DNA of 64,000 nt from Adiantum capillus-veneris (GCA_014529385.2 CM043960.1:120155043-120219042), one strand, 5' to 3'. Shown: positions 21,128 through 36,617, counted from the stretch's first letter. Numbers and translations: made by a program. The notes: generated from the sequence alone by a model not told the origin.

Positions 21128-22323
21128 GCTCCCTTTACACAAAGGGAATGAGGGACACGTGTAAGCTCCCTAGCTTAGATGCCCACAAGGTGTACCCAAT
21201 TCCTATTGGATGGCCTTGGAGGTGGACCAATGAGAATTAGGCTAGAGTAAATCTAGTTTAATTAATTTAAAAACACTTAATAAAAGAACCAATAAGAATT
21301 AAGCTCTCTAGAAGACTATTGGACAGTCTCCCAAGGGACCAATGAGCATTCAACAGCCCAATGGCTTGCGTGATTCCTATTGGCCAGGAGGCAAAGGGGT
21401 CCAATGAGAGTTTAGTTGAATTAAATAATTACCTAAAGCTCTCACAAAAGGGTAAAGGGGGACACATCTCAGAAGGCTATCACTTATGCTGCTTAATTAC
21501 CATTGGTTTAGCTTGGGGAGGTCCAATAGGATGCTAGCAAGAGCAAATAGCAAGAGGGGTCGACCAAGAGAGAGAGAGGGGCTGATTTTTCAAAGCATTA
21601 TCACCTAAACACTCATACTAGCTCATGTGTGAAGTAAAGAAGACTCTCTCTCTTTCTCAAGCTTTAATGGAAAGCTTATCACCTACTCCAAGCTTGTGAG
21701 AAGGGAGGCCTACACCAAAAACTCTTGGCTTTGTGATGCAAATCCAACCAAGAGCCAAGATTCAATGCATGCTCATCTCCTCTACCATGCTAATTACTAA
21801 GCTAAGCTATGCTAATATGAGTGATTATGTGAGGAGATGTACATCTTTCTCGTAAAAATACTCCTTCTTCCTCTCAATATTCTACTCTCATACCCCGCTA
21901 GCTCTCACCATCTTCGAAGGTGTGTGAGGTCTTGGGTCTGAGACCATGAGGTAATTGATGTTGTGTTTGATAAGTGTTTTCCGTTGTGCATGAAGTTTCC
22001 ATCTTCATTTCACTAGCTAGTATTGAAGGAACACAAGAAATTGTATTGTAAAATGTCTCTCTTGATGGAGAAACCATAATACAAAGCCTTTTGGAGGGGG
22101 GACCGGCTCCATGCAAATCCGGTCCTCAAATGTTGTCAATTGCTTAATTTTCTCTCTCTTTTTGAAGTATTGTTCATGCTATCTAACTAGGTGTTATGTT
22201 TTTTGTTGCTCTCTCCACCCAAGCACTCTTGTTAATCTCATTAGGAATCTATTCTAATGAAATGCTCACTATGCTCATGCTATTTTCCGCTACACACAAG
22301 TTACTAGGCCATTAAATGTTACA
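20709..22323 (+). repeat. 3' LTR of the chromovirus-type element
   Basis: It begins TGTCATAATAATC and ends ATTAAATGTTACA, giving canonical TG...CA ends. It carries a (CA)n tract at about 21090-21125, longer than in the 5' LTR. Differences from the 5' LTR are scattered throughout. Confidence 0.92.
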
Positions 22324-22330
22324 AATAGAA

Positions 22331-22466
22331 TCCCAAATGTTGAACCCACATGATCGTTTTTTTTTTTTTTGGCTGTAGTGAACCCCCCCCCCCCCCTTTA
22401 GATCCTCGAGTAGTCACTGCTAATCCGACTCGATGCCACTCTCATGGACGTGGCTCTACTGCTATT

Positions 22467-22514
<48 letters not shown>

Positions 22515-22753
22515 GTTGAGTCTAACAAAATATGCATTTTTGTAACCTCGAAATCTTTATCGACATGGCTCATCTACATAAAAAATTTTGCCTTCTTCTT
22601 GTATCTAACAACAATAGCCCATCGGCTCTTTGTCATGGCCCTTGTTTTTTTTTTTTTGGCACCAACAACAACTTAATGTTCTCCTCCTACTTTAAGCAAC
22701 CACAACTTCACGTCTTGTATTGGGTTGCCCTAGGAGCTCGGCTCTAGTTTCGT
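22331..22753 (+). repeat. Module A, direct repeat copy 1
   Basis: Starts AATCCCAAATGTTGAACC, has a T-run, a C-run, CTCGAGTAGTCACTGCTAATCC, a (CT)n tract (22468-22512), CATGTTGAGTCTAACAAAAT and ends GAGCTCGGCTCTAGTTTCGTGGA. A second copy lies at 25078-25558. It begins 7 bp after the gypsy 3' LTR. Confidence 0.85.
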
Positions 22754-22959
22754 GGACTGCATCTAATCAAGCATGGAGGGTCCATCAAACTAGCCATTTG
22801 ATAAACTAGAAATTCAGACTAAGAAAGGAGGGCACAATGAAGGACCACCAAATCATCCACCAAAGGTCCAACAGCTATGGATGATGATCACTAGAAAGGA
22901 AAAAGGGAAAGTTGTACTCATATAGCCAAATTTAGAGCCTAGCTCCAGCTTTTCCAATG

Positions 22960-23670
22960 GCCAGTGATTAAGTATCCACGCTTCTACTATGCTTCGTTGT
23001 CAACCCAAAACCCTCAATTTAAGAATATGGTAGCGAGGACTTTAATACCATCAACTCGATTATCCAAGCAATAATAGCCAACTTTTAAGAAAGCTGCAGC
23101 CAAAGTTCGGTGGGATATTTGTTGTCTTCCAGTAGTAAAAGGGGGTCTAGGAGTAAAAAATATTACAAATGGACATATAAATAGCAGTCAAAGTCCTCAT
23201 CTGTTCTCTTTAAGATACTAGCCAAGAATGGGCTCTCCACCTATTAAAGTAAAATAGCTTCGCTCTGGCCAATTGGAAGCCTTGGCAAAAACTGAGCTGG
23301 ATCACTATTTTTTTTGGGCCATTCCCCATCAAGGCTAAAGGGTCGCACTTGCCTGCATCTTTGTGGGGTGCGTGGAATAGGGCAAGGCTTAATCTATGAG
23401 CCTTCTGGTCTAGCAACAGGTTTAATGATGTCCGGCAATTCGACTCCATTTGGTGGCCTCTCTCCCATCTAACCCCTATTGCCAATAATCAGAGAAGGAC
23501 GGCACTTCAATGTCACAACAAAGGAGTCACCACTTGGCAAGTTCTTTGGAAAGGGAAACTACACAGGTGGAAATCAGCTGAGGAACTTCTTCTCTTGTTT
23601 TCCCTTCAACCATGGGAACTCATGCTCATTTTATCCAGACTTGAGGTTTTCCCTAGTTCAGAGCTATGAA
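22960..23670 (+). pseudogene. LINE (non-LTR) ORF2 C-terminal fragment
   Basis: A frame reads AKVRWDICCLPVVKGGLGVK, the conserved plant L1/RTE-type segment after the RT domain (consensus ...W...C.PK..GGLG...). After a frame change come GAWNRARLNL, SSNRFNDVRQFDSIWWPL, RRTALQCHNKGVTTWQVLWK and RWKSAEEL, matching the zf-RVT-type tail of plant LINEs in order. Stops interrupt it. The RT palm and endonuclease are absent, so it is a 3' fragment, as LINE insertions commonly are. No poly-A tail is evident downstream. Confidence 0.65.
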
Positions 23671-25077
23671 AGCTCAAACTTAAAGAATGTGTCCCACTCA
23701 GTGCCTTTGGATGGAAAGGTGGGTTCAAACTCCAACACCCACAATTGAATCTCCGAGACATCACTCTCTCATTGCATAGCACATTGAAGAAGAAGAAGGG
23801 GATGCCAACACTATCTATTATGATGATGTATTGTAATGGATTTTGGAGGTAAGACCTACGCTCTTTTGCAATAGATTCATCTTATGATCCATGTGCAATT
23901 ACCCTAAGTGACCCATATTAACCTCCTCTATTAGTATCCATGAACATCGTGTAAGCTTCAACTTACGAGGGTGTTTGGTGGGGTAAATTGTTAGCTTACA
24001 CTCAATACGTGACCAAGCCCCAAAAGCCAAGCATACTAAGCATGCACCTTACTACATGGATTTCCCTAACACATGATTCTCTATAGTCACATGCTATTTT
24101 GTATAACCACATGATGCTTGACCTTTTTCCCACATGTGATGAATATCACTTTCCAACATTTAATGCCACCTTCCTTTCTTGAGTCTGTAGATGGCCACTA
24201 TGCAAATGATGTGATCCTCCATCTCCATCTCAAAATCTAATACAATCATTATGTCAGCTCAATATGAATGGATCTTTTGTCTATCCACCATAAACTTTCA
24301 AAAGGCCCTTGGAGGCCTTATGTAAATCATGGGTGTATTAGATAAGAGAATTCACCAAACGATCCCTACCCATGATGTTGGAGATCAAAGGTGTCATGCT
24401 CAATCGTTCTTTGGTTGATGTATGCCAAAAACAAGGTTGGGGGTGTGGGGGGGGGGGGGGGGGGGGGGGGGGAGGGAGAAGGGGGAGGAGGTTTGTTACT
24501 AAACACATGGAAGAAGAGGGGAGGAGAAGGACGAGGTGACATATGTACTTGAAAGATTCCTTTACATCTTTCAATTAATGGATTTTTATCTTAGAGAAGC
24601 ATGTAAGATGAGTATAATTGCTATATAACAAAATTATAGGAATAGGATTAGTATACAACAGAAATGTAGGATTCTTAGATAGCATGGTCAAATTAACTAC
24701 TTAAATCCTCAACCTACGTACAAACAAAGATCTTAGGTTGAGAAAAGCATAATTTAGCTATTTCCTAACTAGGAAAATTGGAATCTTTCTACTATCTTGC
24801 TCTAGTTTTCTTATATAATAATCGGATTAAATCTCCTTGTGATCAATCAATGTCGAAGATAATGAAGGTTTGTTTGATCTCTTATCTCTACTCATCCGTT
24901 GGCTATAGCTAGTTTTGCTTCCGGGGGGAGGGGTCACCAAGTAGATTCTATATATCGATTGCATTTAAGATCACCAATAAAAGGGACCCTTTTCCTACTC
25001 ATCTTTTTAAAAGAAAAATCAAGATCCATTTTTCAACACCCTTCTATCTATGAAAATGTGAGAAAATATAGAATAAT
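23671..25077. other. Unassigned sequence with a 26-bp poly-G run
   Basis: No gene recognised. An uninterrupted G run lies at 24447-24472 and is followed by GGAGGGAGAAGGGGGAGGAGG. The remainder is AT-rich intergenic DNA between the LINE fragment and module A copy 2. Confidence 0.4.
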
Positions 25078-25558
<481 letters not shown>

Positions 25559-25559
25559 A

Positions 25560-27600
25560 AGTAAGCTTGATCCAAAAGCATAAAGATGTGTGTTTGTTGG
25601 CTATTCCCTTGAGCAGAAAGGGTACAAATGTTACAACCCTGTTGACAGGTAAAGTGAGGGTGAGCAATTAAGATATCACTTTTTATGAAATTGTAAGTTG
25701 GTATGCTGATGTAAAAGATGATTTGGGGGCTGATGTGTGGCTGCAAAAAATACAGGTGCACAGTCACAAGTTTTGAGTGGGCCACAAGGGTCCTCTGGTG
25801 CAAGTCATGGGGAGAATCCATGGAGTAGCAGGTTACGTGAAAGAGTGAGTTCTACAAACTCTTCAAATGTATCAGAAAAGGAAAGGAAAAAGTTGATGAT
25901 GTCCCTAATTTGCCAAATTTGAGTGTTGGTTATGATGATGGTGATAGCATTGGTTCTGAGCAGAATTTGGATCAGGAGTTTGCCATACCCTCTGTGAAGA
26001 CTCTGGGTGCCAGAAGAATGCAAGCAAGGAATAGGGCACTTGGAAGTGATCTTGGACTACGCAAGTCACAAAGAACAAGAAATCATGTGCAAAGATTGGC
26101 TGATGACATTTATGTGGCTCATCATTGTGTATTTATGGTGAAGATTACTGAGGAAGTAGAACCCACATGTTTTGAGGATGCTGTCAAGGATAAAAAATGG
26201 CAACAAGCTATGGATCAAGGGATGGTTGCACTTGATGCAAATGGGACACGGAAATTGGTACCACTACCAAAGGATAAGAAGGAGCAATTGGATGTAAGTG
26301 GGTTTACAAAATAAATCATAATGTTGATGGCAGTGTGACAAGGTACAAGGCTAGACTTGTGGCCAAAGGTTATGCATAGAATTATGGGATTGATTATGAG
26401 GAGACGTTTAGCTCCGTAGCTAAGATGGATACTATTCGTGTGTTTATTATAGTGGTTGCCACATTAAAACGTTTGTTGAAACAAATGGATGTAAAGAATG
26501 CATTTTTGAATGGAGACTTGGAGGAAATTGTGCATATGGAGCAACCACAAGGTTATGTAAATATGAGGCTATGTGACCTTGTATGTAGATTAAAGAAAGA
26601 GTTTTATGGGCTAAAGCAAGCACCTAGAGATTGGTACGAGCATTCCTCAGTTCACTAGGCTTTGCAGACCATTGATTATATGTGCAAAAAAATGAGGCAG
26701 GAATTGTGGTAATATGTATCTATGTGGATGATTTGATTGTTGGAGGTGATAATGTGCTAAAGTAGAGGGTGTACATGCTCTACTTATGTAGGATTTTGAC
26801 ATAAAATACCTAGGAGACTTGCGGTATTCTTGGTGGGCATTGAAATTATTCGCGCAGAAGAAGGTGTATGGTTGTCACAAAGGCAATATGCTTTGCATAT
26901 GTTGAAAAAGTATGGTATGGTTGATTGTAAGCCAATTGCAATGCCCTTAGATCAAAATTTGAAATTGGGAAATGATGCAAGTCAAGTGCTTGATAATGCT
27001 AGCATGTACAGGAAGATTGTAGGCAGCTTGATCTACTTGACTATCTCACATCCAAACTTGAGCTACACAATTGGATTGGTGGGTGAGTTTATGCAGTCTC
27101 CCAGGAAACCACACTTGGATGCAATGAGATGAACTTTGCACATTGTGAGGGCTACTTTGGATTATGCACTCTTTTATAGGGATGATGTGGAATTGCAGCT
27201 CTATGGCTACGCTGATGTAGATTGGGTTGGTAGTATATATGTTCGTAGGTCTACCAGCGGGTTTAAATGTTCTCACTTGGGAGTTCTGCTATCATATGGA
27301 GCATCAAAAACCAACCTACAGTTTCTGTTTCACGTACAGAGGCAGAGTACAAGGGTGTTGTAGTGACGGCATGTGAGGTAGCATGGTCGGGATTGCTACT
27401 TCACAACTTTGGAGTACATGTACAAAGGCTAGTTGGCATGAAACCCAATGTTTCATGCCAAGAAAAATCAACATTGAGGTGCACTACCACTTCATTAGAG
27501 AGAGGGTCTTAGCCGACGACATCGACCTGCAGTACATGTGGCGACGGATGGGCAGGTTTCATATATCTTCACGAAGGCCCTTGGAGTGGTGAAGCTATGG
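25560..27600 (+). pseudogene. Ty1/copia pol remnant: integrase tail, RT and RNase H
   Basis: Order along the strand: KLDPKA then RCVFVGYSLEQKGYKCYNP (integrase C-terminal segment), an acidic linker, the start of RT with [50 protein letters not shown], the catalytic box IYVDDLIVGG near 26720, LSQRQYALHMLKKYGM, YRKIVGSLIYLTISHPNLSY. RNase H follows with YGYADVDWVGSIYVRRSTSG and SRTEAEYKGVV, ending YIFTKALGV. RT after integrase is the Ty1/copia order. The frame is broken many times, gag, protease and the integrase core are missing, and no LTR is recognised. Confidence 0.88.
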
Positions 27601-27729
27601 TGATTTTGAGTGATGCTTGGAATACGAGAGATTGCATTGATCTTGAAAGGAATGTTGAGATGTCAATCTCAACATGTAAGACCTGCATGACTACCATCGA
27701 CAGTCTCACTGGTGCACCTTGGTGGATAC

Positions 27730-27733
27730 GCAT
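27730..27733 (+). repeat. Target site duplication GCAT, left
   Basis: GCAT directly precedes the 5' LTR TG and recurs directly after the 3' LTR CA at 39489-39492. It is 4 bp, where gypsy elements usually give 5. Confidence 0.6.
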
Positions 27734-30543
<2,810 letters not shown>

Positions 30544-30550
30544 TTTTTCT

Positions 30551-30567
30551 TGGCGCCCCCACCGAGG
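30551..30567 (+). promoter_or_regulatory. Primer binding site, TGGCGCC type
   Basis: TGGCGCCCCCACCGAGG starts 7 bp after the LTR end. TGGCGCC-starting primer sites are usual in Tat and Athila gypsy elements. The exact tRNA is not identified. Confidence 0.8.
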
Positions 30568-30615
30568 ATCCTTTCATGAAACCCTCCAGTTTACAAGACT
30601 AAAACCCCTAAACTT

Positions 30616-30885
30616 TTGTGGATGGATGAATGGCTAGTAGGGTTCCCTAACTGGACGACCGAAGAAGAAGAGCTCCAAGCACAATTGGACAAACTCCGCA
30701 TCTCCATCGAAGCTCGAGTGCCAGGCGTAACGGTAATCAATTTGCAGTGGGAGAGTCAACCAACATGCCAAACTCAATGGATATACATAGGCCGGGTACC
30801 AAGAAGAAGAAGGAGAATGTCGAAACCATGTCCACAACCTACAACCAACCCACAACAACAAGATGGAGGGAGCTCTGCACAATAG
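30616..30885 (+). CDS. Short leader reading frame of the Tat element, 89 residues
   Basis: A frame starting MWMDEWLVGFPNWTTEEEEL lies between PBS and gag and is conserved without change in the inverted copy (61799-61530, minus). It has an acidic helix then a basic, Gln/Pro-rich tail. I do not recognise it, and the conservation only reflects the recent duplication, so translation is unproven. Confidence 0.3.
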   Translation: MWMDEWLVGFPNWTTEEEELQAQLDKLRISIEARVPGVTVINLQWESQPTCQTQWIYIGRVPRRRRRMSKPCPQPTTNPQQQDGGSSAQ

Positions 30886-31428
30886 AGAATCAACACTATG
30901 CTACTTCGAGAATCGGGTAACTCAAGTCACCGAAGTAATTATCACAGTCAGTTTCCAAGTCGCACCTGATGCTGCAGCATAGATAACGGAAGCACATGCT
31001 CACACTCTCACGAGAGAGACTAGAGATCTACTGAGCTTGTTTTAGGAAAGAACACCACCCTCCCCACAAGCTTGGACAGTGACTAAGGACCTCTAAGCTT
31101 CACATGAATCAGTACAACTTACCTCAAAGCAGATCACACATTCCAATACGAGTACACTCAATCAAGGTAATACTGGACTTAAAGGCTCACTACCAGCACG
31201 TCATCGACACCATGCTAGGTGGGGAGTGCTTCTTTGAGGTTCTGCTGGCATCAGATCAGCCATTTGTCTTACCTTTGGTACAAGGCAATGTATCGTTTGA
31301 GATTTTAATCCATGTTCTAGTATAAAAGGGTATACATGCCTCCTTGTAAAGGAAAAAAAAAGAAAGAAAAAAAACCTTTTGATTGCAAGCTAACCAATGT
31401 GTCTTTCTAGATCTCTCTCTCAGTAATC

Positions 31429-32681
31429 ATGTCAAGTGTAGCATTTCCAACATTTAAAGGAAAGAAGGGGGAGGATTTCGTAACAGATTTCCTAGATGAC
31501 TTTGAAGTAGCATGTGTAGTAAGCAACAAAGATACAAATGAATCCTGGGTTAGAATCTTTAAGCATCTCATGAAGTAGAAGCTAGTTCATGGTACAACGC
31601 ACTTCCACCAGCAACTAAGGATGACTGGGAGCCCTTAAAAACTTCTTTTAAGAGGTGCTTTGGGGGAGGTACCACTTCAGAGAAGCTGTGGGACAAGTTG
31701 AGAGACTTAAAGCAGGAGGGTCTTTTAGAATATGCCACCTATGAGTCCAAATTTGTGGATTTGTGGGAACGGTGGGTTGAGTCACTAGCAATAGGGGAAG
31801 CTGCACTTGATTTCCTAAAAAAGTATCGGTTCATGCATGGCTTATGGCTGCTTCTCAAGGATAAGGTGAAGGGTAGATTCTCAGCTACATACGAGTTAGC
31901 CATCGAGATTGCTCGCCTTAAGGACAAGAAGCTACGAATGAAATCCAAAGAACCCGAGTCAATAGAAGCAGGAACATTGCGTTGACTAACAACCACAACA
32001 ACCACCATTCCTCCACCACCACCGGCTCCTGGGGTAAGAGATGACCAACAAGATATGTTGGCCCATATTACTGACCAACTACAAAATTTGTCTGTCCACT
32101 TGATACAGCAAGGAAGAAATCAAGAAAGAGATCAAGACCCGAGAAGAGCACGACGACAAAACAGTGAGTATCACTTCTACAACTGCGGAGAAGATGGTCA
32201 TGGTATGTACTACTGTTCCAAACCACAACAAAACTATAATAGAGGAGGTAGGAGGAACCAACTGTCACCTCCTAGAGAAAGAACACCCCCACCCCGAGCA
32301 CAAGCCCCACCAACACAAATTTTACGTCCACCCCAGGCACCACCACAAGCACCCATTCCACCTCTTCCACCGGCACCACCACCTGATCACCCTGTAAACA
32401 TCATAAGGCTAGAAGAGAAAGGAAAGGCCATAGTAGTGGATCCACCCAGAGCAAAGGAGAGGGATAAGGGTAAGGAGAAGGTAACCTTTGTAGAACCATT
32501 TGAAGCCATGACTGTAAAGAAAGCTATGAGGGAGAAAGCTACACAATCTGATGATGAGAGAAGCATGAAAGCAGAGACTAGCAAGAGGCCATCAAGGCCA
32601 CGACGGAAATTAGGCATCACCGAATTCCAGTTAGGGGAAAGCTCTAAGCCCTATGATCTAACATTGGATGTGGCAGAGTAA
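31429..32681 (+). pseudogene. gag of the Tat element
   Basis: Starts MSSVAFPTFKGKKGEDFVTD with the usual retrotransposon gag opening, then in shifted frames SWYNALPPATKDDWEPLK, EYATYESKFVDLWERWVE, and RFSATYELAIEIARLKDKKL. A Pro-rich segment follows a zinc knuckle in which the first Cys is lost (HFYNCGEDGHGMYYC retains C-x4-H-x4-C). The last frame (32055-32681) ends in a charged tail. A TAG at about 31576 and a frame change after it, and a TGA at 31983, inactivate it. The inverted copy shares these breaks. Confidence 0.8.
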
Positions 32682-32747
32682 GGACGAAAGATTACATGGC
32701 CACAGCTGCTACATCTTGCACCAAAGGTAAGGCAACAATGATCCAAA

Positions 32748-33056
32748 ATGGTAAGTACAAGGCGCTCCAAAGCAAAGGTTGGAAACACCTACATTGATGT
32801 AGGTGCACAAATTTGTGTGATGAGTGAAGCTATGATGCTTCGGCTGGGGCTCGAGGTTGACAGGCCTTCTCCATGCAAGGCAAAGATGGCAAACAACGCA
32901 AAAGTAAAGTGTGTAGGTGTGGTAAGTGCTGTGAAGATAAAAGCTTTCAACACTGAGGTAGAAGTGGATGTTTTTGTAATGCCTACTAAGGGGGAGGACT
33001 ATCCATTAATCTTGGGAAGACCATGGTTGATGGCCATGAAGGCAAAAGAGGACTGA
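32748..33056 (+). pseudogene. Protease of the Tat element
   Basis: NTYIDVGAQICVMSEAM corresponds to the retropepsin active-site loop (consensus D-S/T-G-A/S; here D-V-G-A), followed by VEVDVFVMPTKGEDYPLILG and RPWLMAMKA, the second conserved strand pair of gypsy proteases. The Val in place of Ser/Thr would abolish catalysis. The frame ends in a stop before RT. Confidence 0.75.
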
Positions 33057-33074
33057 GGCACTGGCCTTCTACGC

Positions 33075-34560
33075 ATGACTGGTAAGAAAGGGGAGACAAT
33101 CTACTACGACATGAAGACTGGCAAGCAGAAGCAAATGGACCTAGAGACATCAACAAATGAAAACACTAGTGAGTCTTCCACTTCTAAAGAGGAGACCACA
33201 TCCACCAACAAAAGTGACACTTCCATCGATGTAATGGGTATCATCATGAAGGATCCACAAAGGGTAAGCACAACTGGAAATCCATCACCAGAAGGGCAAC
33301 GCAATGAAGAGGAAAGTAAATCACCTGGCCTAGGAGAAAGTAGATTGAAGGGTATGTTGTCTAAGGAGTTAACAATTGAGGAAAAAGATAATTTTTTGCA
33401 AATGTTGATGGGATTTTTTGACCTGTTCATTGACAACTATGAGAGAATCACAGGTATTACAGTAGTGAAACACCATATTAAGTTGAAGAAAGGGGTAAAA
33501 CCAGTTGTGCAAAAGCTACGACGACTAGGGGTCATACAAGAAAATGCACTCCTGGGCCGAGGTAAGGAAGCTACTAGAAGCAGGGTTCATCTATCCTGTA
33601 GAAAACTTAGAGTGGGTGTCACCCGTAGTAGTGACGCCTAAAAAGAATGGTAAGTGGAGGGTCTACGTTGACTACAAACCACTAAATGCAGCGACAAAGA
33701 GAGATCACTTTCCTCTCCCTTTATTGGATGAAATTTTGAATGAAGTGGCGGGTTTTGAATGCTACACCGTGCGTGATGGTTATTCCGGGTATTTTCAAAT
33801 ACGCATAGCCTTGGAAGATCAGCTAAAAACCACTTTCATTACGCTATGGGGTTGTTTTGCATACAGAGTTATGCCATTTGGTCTCACAAATGCACCTGCC
33901 ACATTCCAAAGATATGTCACATATGTCTTTCAACCGTTCTTTGGAACATCCATAAGAGTTTTCATTGATGATTTTTGTATATATAGCCCTCGCATTTCAC
34001 ACTTAGAAAAGGTAACTGAGGGTTTGGCAAGGTTGCAAAGCCTAGGTGGGCAATTAAATGTGGAAAAATGCCACATTGGGGAAGGTAAAGTCATTCTGTT
34101 AGGCCATGAAATTTCAGCAAAAGGTATCAGCGCCGATCCAAGTAAGGTGTCCGCACTCATAGCCCTACCTTCACCAACAACCACACGTCAACTGGTCTCC
34201 TTTTTACAAAAGGTGAGGTACTTGAGTAGATTCATACATCTACTATCACAACTTGTTCTACCACTGCAACAGCTCACTCAAAGATCAACTTTCACCTAGA
34301 ATGAGGAGAGCGAACATCACTCCAACAAGGTAAAGGAGGTCTTAGCCACCCTACCAACTATCTCACCACCTAAGTGGGATGAAAAATTCTATGTCACCTC
34401 AAGTGTGGGTGATGACTCCTTGGGCGCTGTGCTACTCCATAAGGATACAACAACATCTTTCATGAGGCCAATTTATTTCTCCAACCGAATGATGACAGCA
34501 GCAGAGAAAGGTTTCATCCATGTGGAACACCTAGTCCTAGCTCTTAGTTTTGCAACGTGA
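33075..34560 (+). pseudogene. Reverse transcriptase and first RNase H of the Tat element (frameshifted copy)
   Basis: After an acidic Ser/Thr-rich linker come EAGFIYPVENLEWVSPVVVT, PKKNGKWRVYVDYKPLN, the palm strand TVRDGYSGYFQIRIALEDQ, RVMPFGLTNAPATFQRYV and the active site FIDDFCIYS, then LLGHEISAKGISADPSK. One extra G near 33550 (CTGGGCCGAG, where the inverted copy has CTGGCCGAG) shifts the frame. A TAG at 34298-34300 replaces the expected Trp of the FTWNEE segment in both copies. RNase H continues as KFYVTSSVGDDSLGAVLLHK and PIYFSNRMM. Confidence 0.9.
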
Positions 34561-34706
34561 CAAAGTTTAGGTCATATTTGTTGCCTAAGCAATTTGTGAT
34601 TCTAACCATGGATGAGATGTTTCCCTATGTTGTACATCACATGGATGTTTCTGCTAGGATTACTAAATGGCTAGTTTGTCTGCAAGAATTTGACTACACG
34701 GTATAG

Positions 34707-35345
34707 GTGGAAAGCACGACAAGGGCAAGCTTGAGGGGACTTATGACCTACCAAAACTTTGAGAAGAAGGTGAAGCAATCTAAAGGGGAAGGAATTCAAC
34801 CACTTCCAGAGCCACCGGTAGTAGAAAGAGCACACCCTCTCTACTTTGATGGAGCCTACAAGCGAGCATCCGACAAAGCAGTTGCAGGCATAGTGGTCTT
34901 TGATGACAAAGGTATCAAGGTATTTTTGCTTGGCCATTTGTTGGAATCACATTCTAACAATGAAGCTAAATATGCAGCACTGACCAAGGGTTTACAATGG
35001 TGCGTCTCGCAAGGGGTAAAGCGCCTTAATGTATTTGGGGATGCTCTACTTTTGGTAAGGCAGGTAAATGGAGTGTGGACATGCAAGAATACTAGCTTGA
35101 GGATTCACTTAAACTGTGTAAAAACCTTGTTGGGTAAGTTTGAAGAAGTTCAATTACACCACATCCCAAGGGCTCAAAACCATGAAGCTGATGCCTTAGC
35201 AAGCGAAAGACTACACGAACTGATGGTTGGGGCTATAAAGCTAAATCTCCCTCTATTCCAAGGTAGTGACGCCTTACCTGACATCATGCATTTTTTGGAA
35301 ATAGGAGAATATCCACTAGATCTAACAAAGGGACAGAAGCAATAG
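34707..35345 (+). CDS. Second (archaeal-type) RNase H of the Tat element, 212 residues
   Basis: HPLYFDGAYKRASDKAVAGI supplies the first catalytic Asp, SHSNNEAKYAALTKGL the Glu, LNVFGDALLLVRQVNG the second Asp and AQNHEADALAS the last Asp, all intact and in one open frame. This extra RNase H between the RT-linked one and integrase is known from the Tat/Ogre-type lineages. The whole frame is identical in protein sequence to the inverted copy. As part of a polyprotein with upstream stops it is unlikely to be made. The first Met is internal, not a native start. Confidence 0.85.
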   Translation: MESTTRASLRGLMTYQNFEKKVKQSKGEGIQPLPEPPVVERAHPLYFDGAYKRASDKAVAGIVVFDDKGIKVFLLGHLLESHSNNEAKYAALTKGLQWCVSQGVKRLNVFGDALLLVRQVNGVWTCKNTSLRIHLNCVKTLLGKFEEVQLHHIPRAQNHEADALASERLHELMVGAIKLNLPLFQGSDALPDIMHFLEIGEYPLDLTKGQKQ

Positions 35346-35387
35346 CTCACCCGGAAGGCCACAAGGTACCCGCTTATCAATGACGGT

Positions 35388-36510
35388 TTGTATTGTAAGG
35401 GTAAGGACCAAATACTCAGGAACGTCCCTCTCTCTCATGAAATTACGGGGGTAATTGCCAGTTTTCATGACGATGTTTGTGGTGGTCACTTTTCCCTAGA
35501 TATAACAAGGAAAATCTTGCAGACTGTTTTTGTATGGCCTAGCCTCAACCGTGATGTACACCACTGGTGTAAGACATGTAAGTTGTGTCAAAAGGCCGGC
35601 ACCAGGTTACTCATGCCTGAACCACAGATACCTATCCTTTCATATGGACCATTTGAAAAATGGGGTATAGATGCCATAGGACCATTGCGTAGGGCCAACT
35701 CAGGGAAATTCTACATCATCATGGGAGTTGACTATATGGCTAGATGGGCGGAAGCTAGCCACTACTAGAACCACAGCGGTAGAGGTAGCTAAGTTTGTCT
35801 ATGAGCACATATGCTGTAGGTTTGGCACAGCATTAGAAATCATCTCTGATAGAGGGCCAGGTTTCAGAGCAGACTTGGTAGGAGAGTTAATGCAAAAACT
35901 AGGCATTACAAGGAGGCACTCATCACCATATTACCCTCAATGTAATGGCCTAGTTGAGAAAGTGAATGGAATGGTTTGTAAAATTATCACCAAGCAGGTT
36001 AACAATCATCCTGCAGATTGGGATAAGTATCTACTCCCAGCTTTGTGGGCCTACATAACCTCATTCTTTACATCTTTGGGGTTCACACCATATCATTTGG
36101 TATTTGGCAAGGAGGCAATCTTGCCTATTGAGGTGCAACTACAAAGTCTCAGAGTGATGGCAAGCCAACTTCAACGGCCCAACATGCATTTAAGAGACCA
36201 CATCCTCGACTTGGACTACAGCTGGATAGAGAAGAAGCAATTAATTATTATGCGGCACAGGCAGAGCACAGACGGCTCAGCTTCAACCAGCATCTTCGAT
36301 GCAAAGATTTAAAGAAAGGAATGTTCGTGCTCCGCTATGACAATCGTTTTGACACACGCAAAGAAAAGAAGCTCCTACTCCGATGGGAGGGCCCTTTCAT
36401 CATCAGGAAAAAGTATGCCAATGGAAGTTACCAGCTTATGGAAGCTGATGGTAAACTTCATAAAACCAAGGTAAATCGTTGGCGGCTCAAACCTTATTTT
36501 CTTCGATTTG
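35388..36510 (+). pseudogene. Integrase of the Tat element
   Basis: The zinc-binding region is complete (HDDVCGGHFSLDITRKIL ... WCKTCKLCQ), then the core WGIDAIGPLRRANSGKFY (Asp), ALEIISDRGPGFRADLV (Asp) and PQCNGLVEKVNGMV (Glu), then LPALWAYITSF and the C-terminal GPFIIRKKYANGSYQL module. A frameshift around 35740-35770 (between AEASHY and ATTRTTAVEVAKF) and another near 36300 split it. Both are also present in the inverted copy, so they predate the duplication. Confidence 0.9.
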
Positions 36511-36603
36511 TCTATCGACATTCCTAATGAGGATACACCATCAACCTCCACCTTCGACGACAATGATCAAACAGATGAGTTAGAGGCATGAATGCCCTAA
36601 CCT

Positions 36604-36617
36604 TAGGGGGAGGGCTA
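36604..36617 (+). promoter_or_regulatory. Polypurine tract of the Tat element
   Basis: AGGGGGAGGGCTA lies immediately before the 3' LTR TGACACTG. Confidence 0.8.

Larger units (their letters stand above)
13560..22323 (+). mobile_element. Full-length, inactivated Ty3/gypsy chromovirus-type retrotransposon
   Basis: Two direct LTRs (about 1.60 and 1.615 kb) enclose PBS, gag, protease, RT, RNase H, integrase, a chromodomain-like tail and a polypurine tract in the order PR-RT-RH-IN, which defines Ty3/gypsy. The initiator-tRNA-Met PBS and the C-terminal chromodomain-like segment point to the chromovirus branch (Tekay/Reina-like; exact lineage inferred). Every domain contains stops or frameshifts and the LTRs differ by scattered substitutions and small indels, so the insertion is old. 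No target duplication is visible because the 5' flank is a CT microsatellite. Confidence 0.9.
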
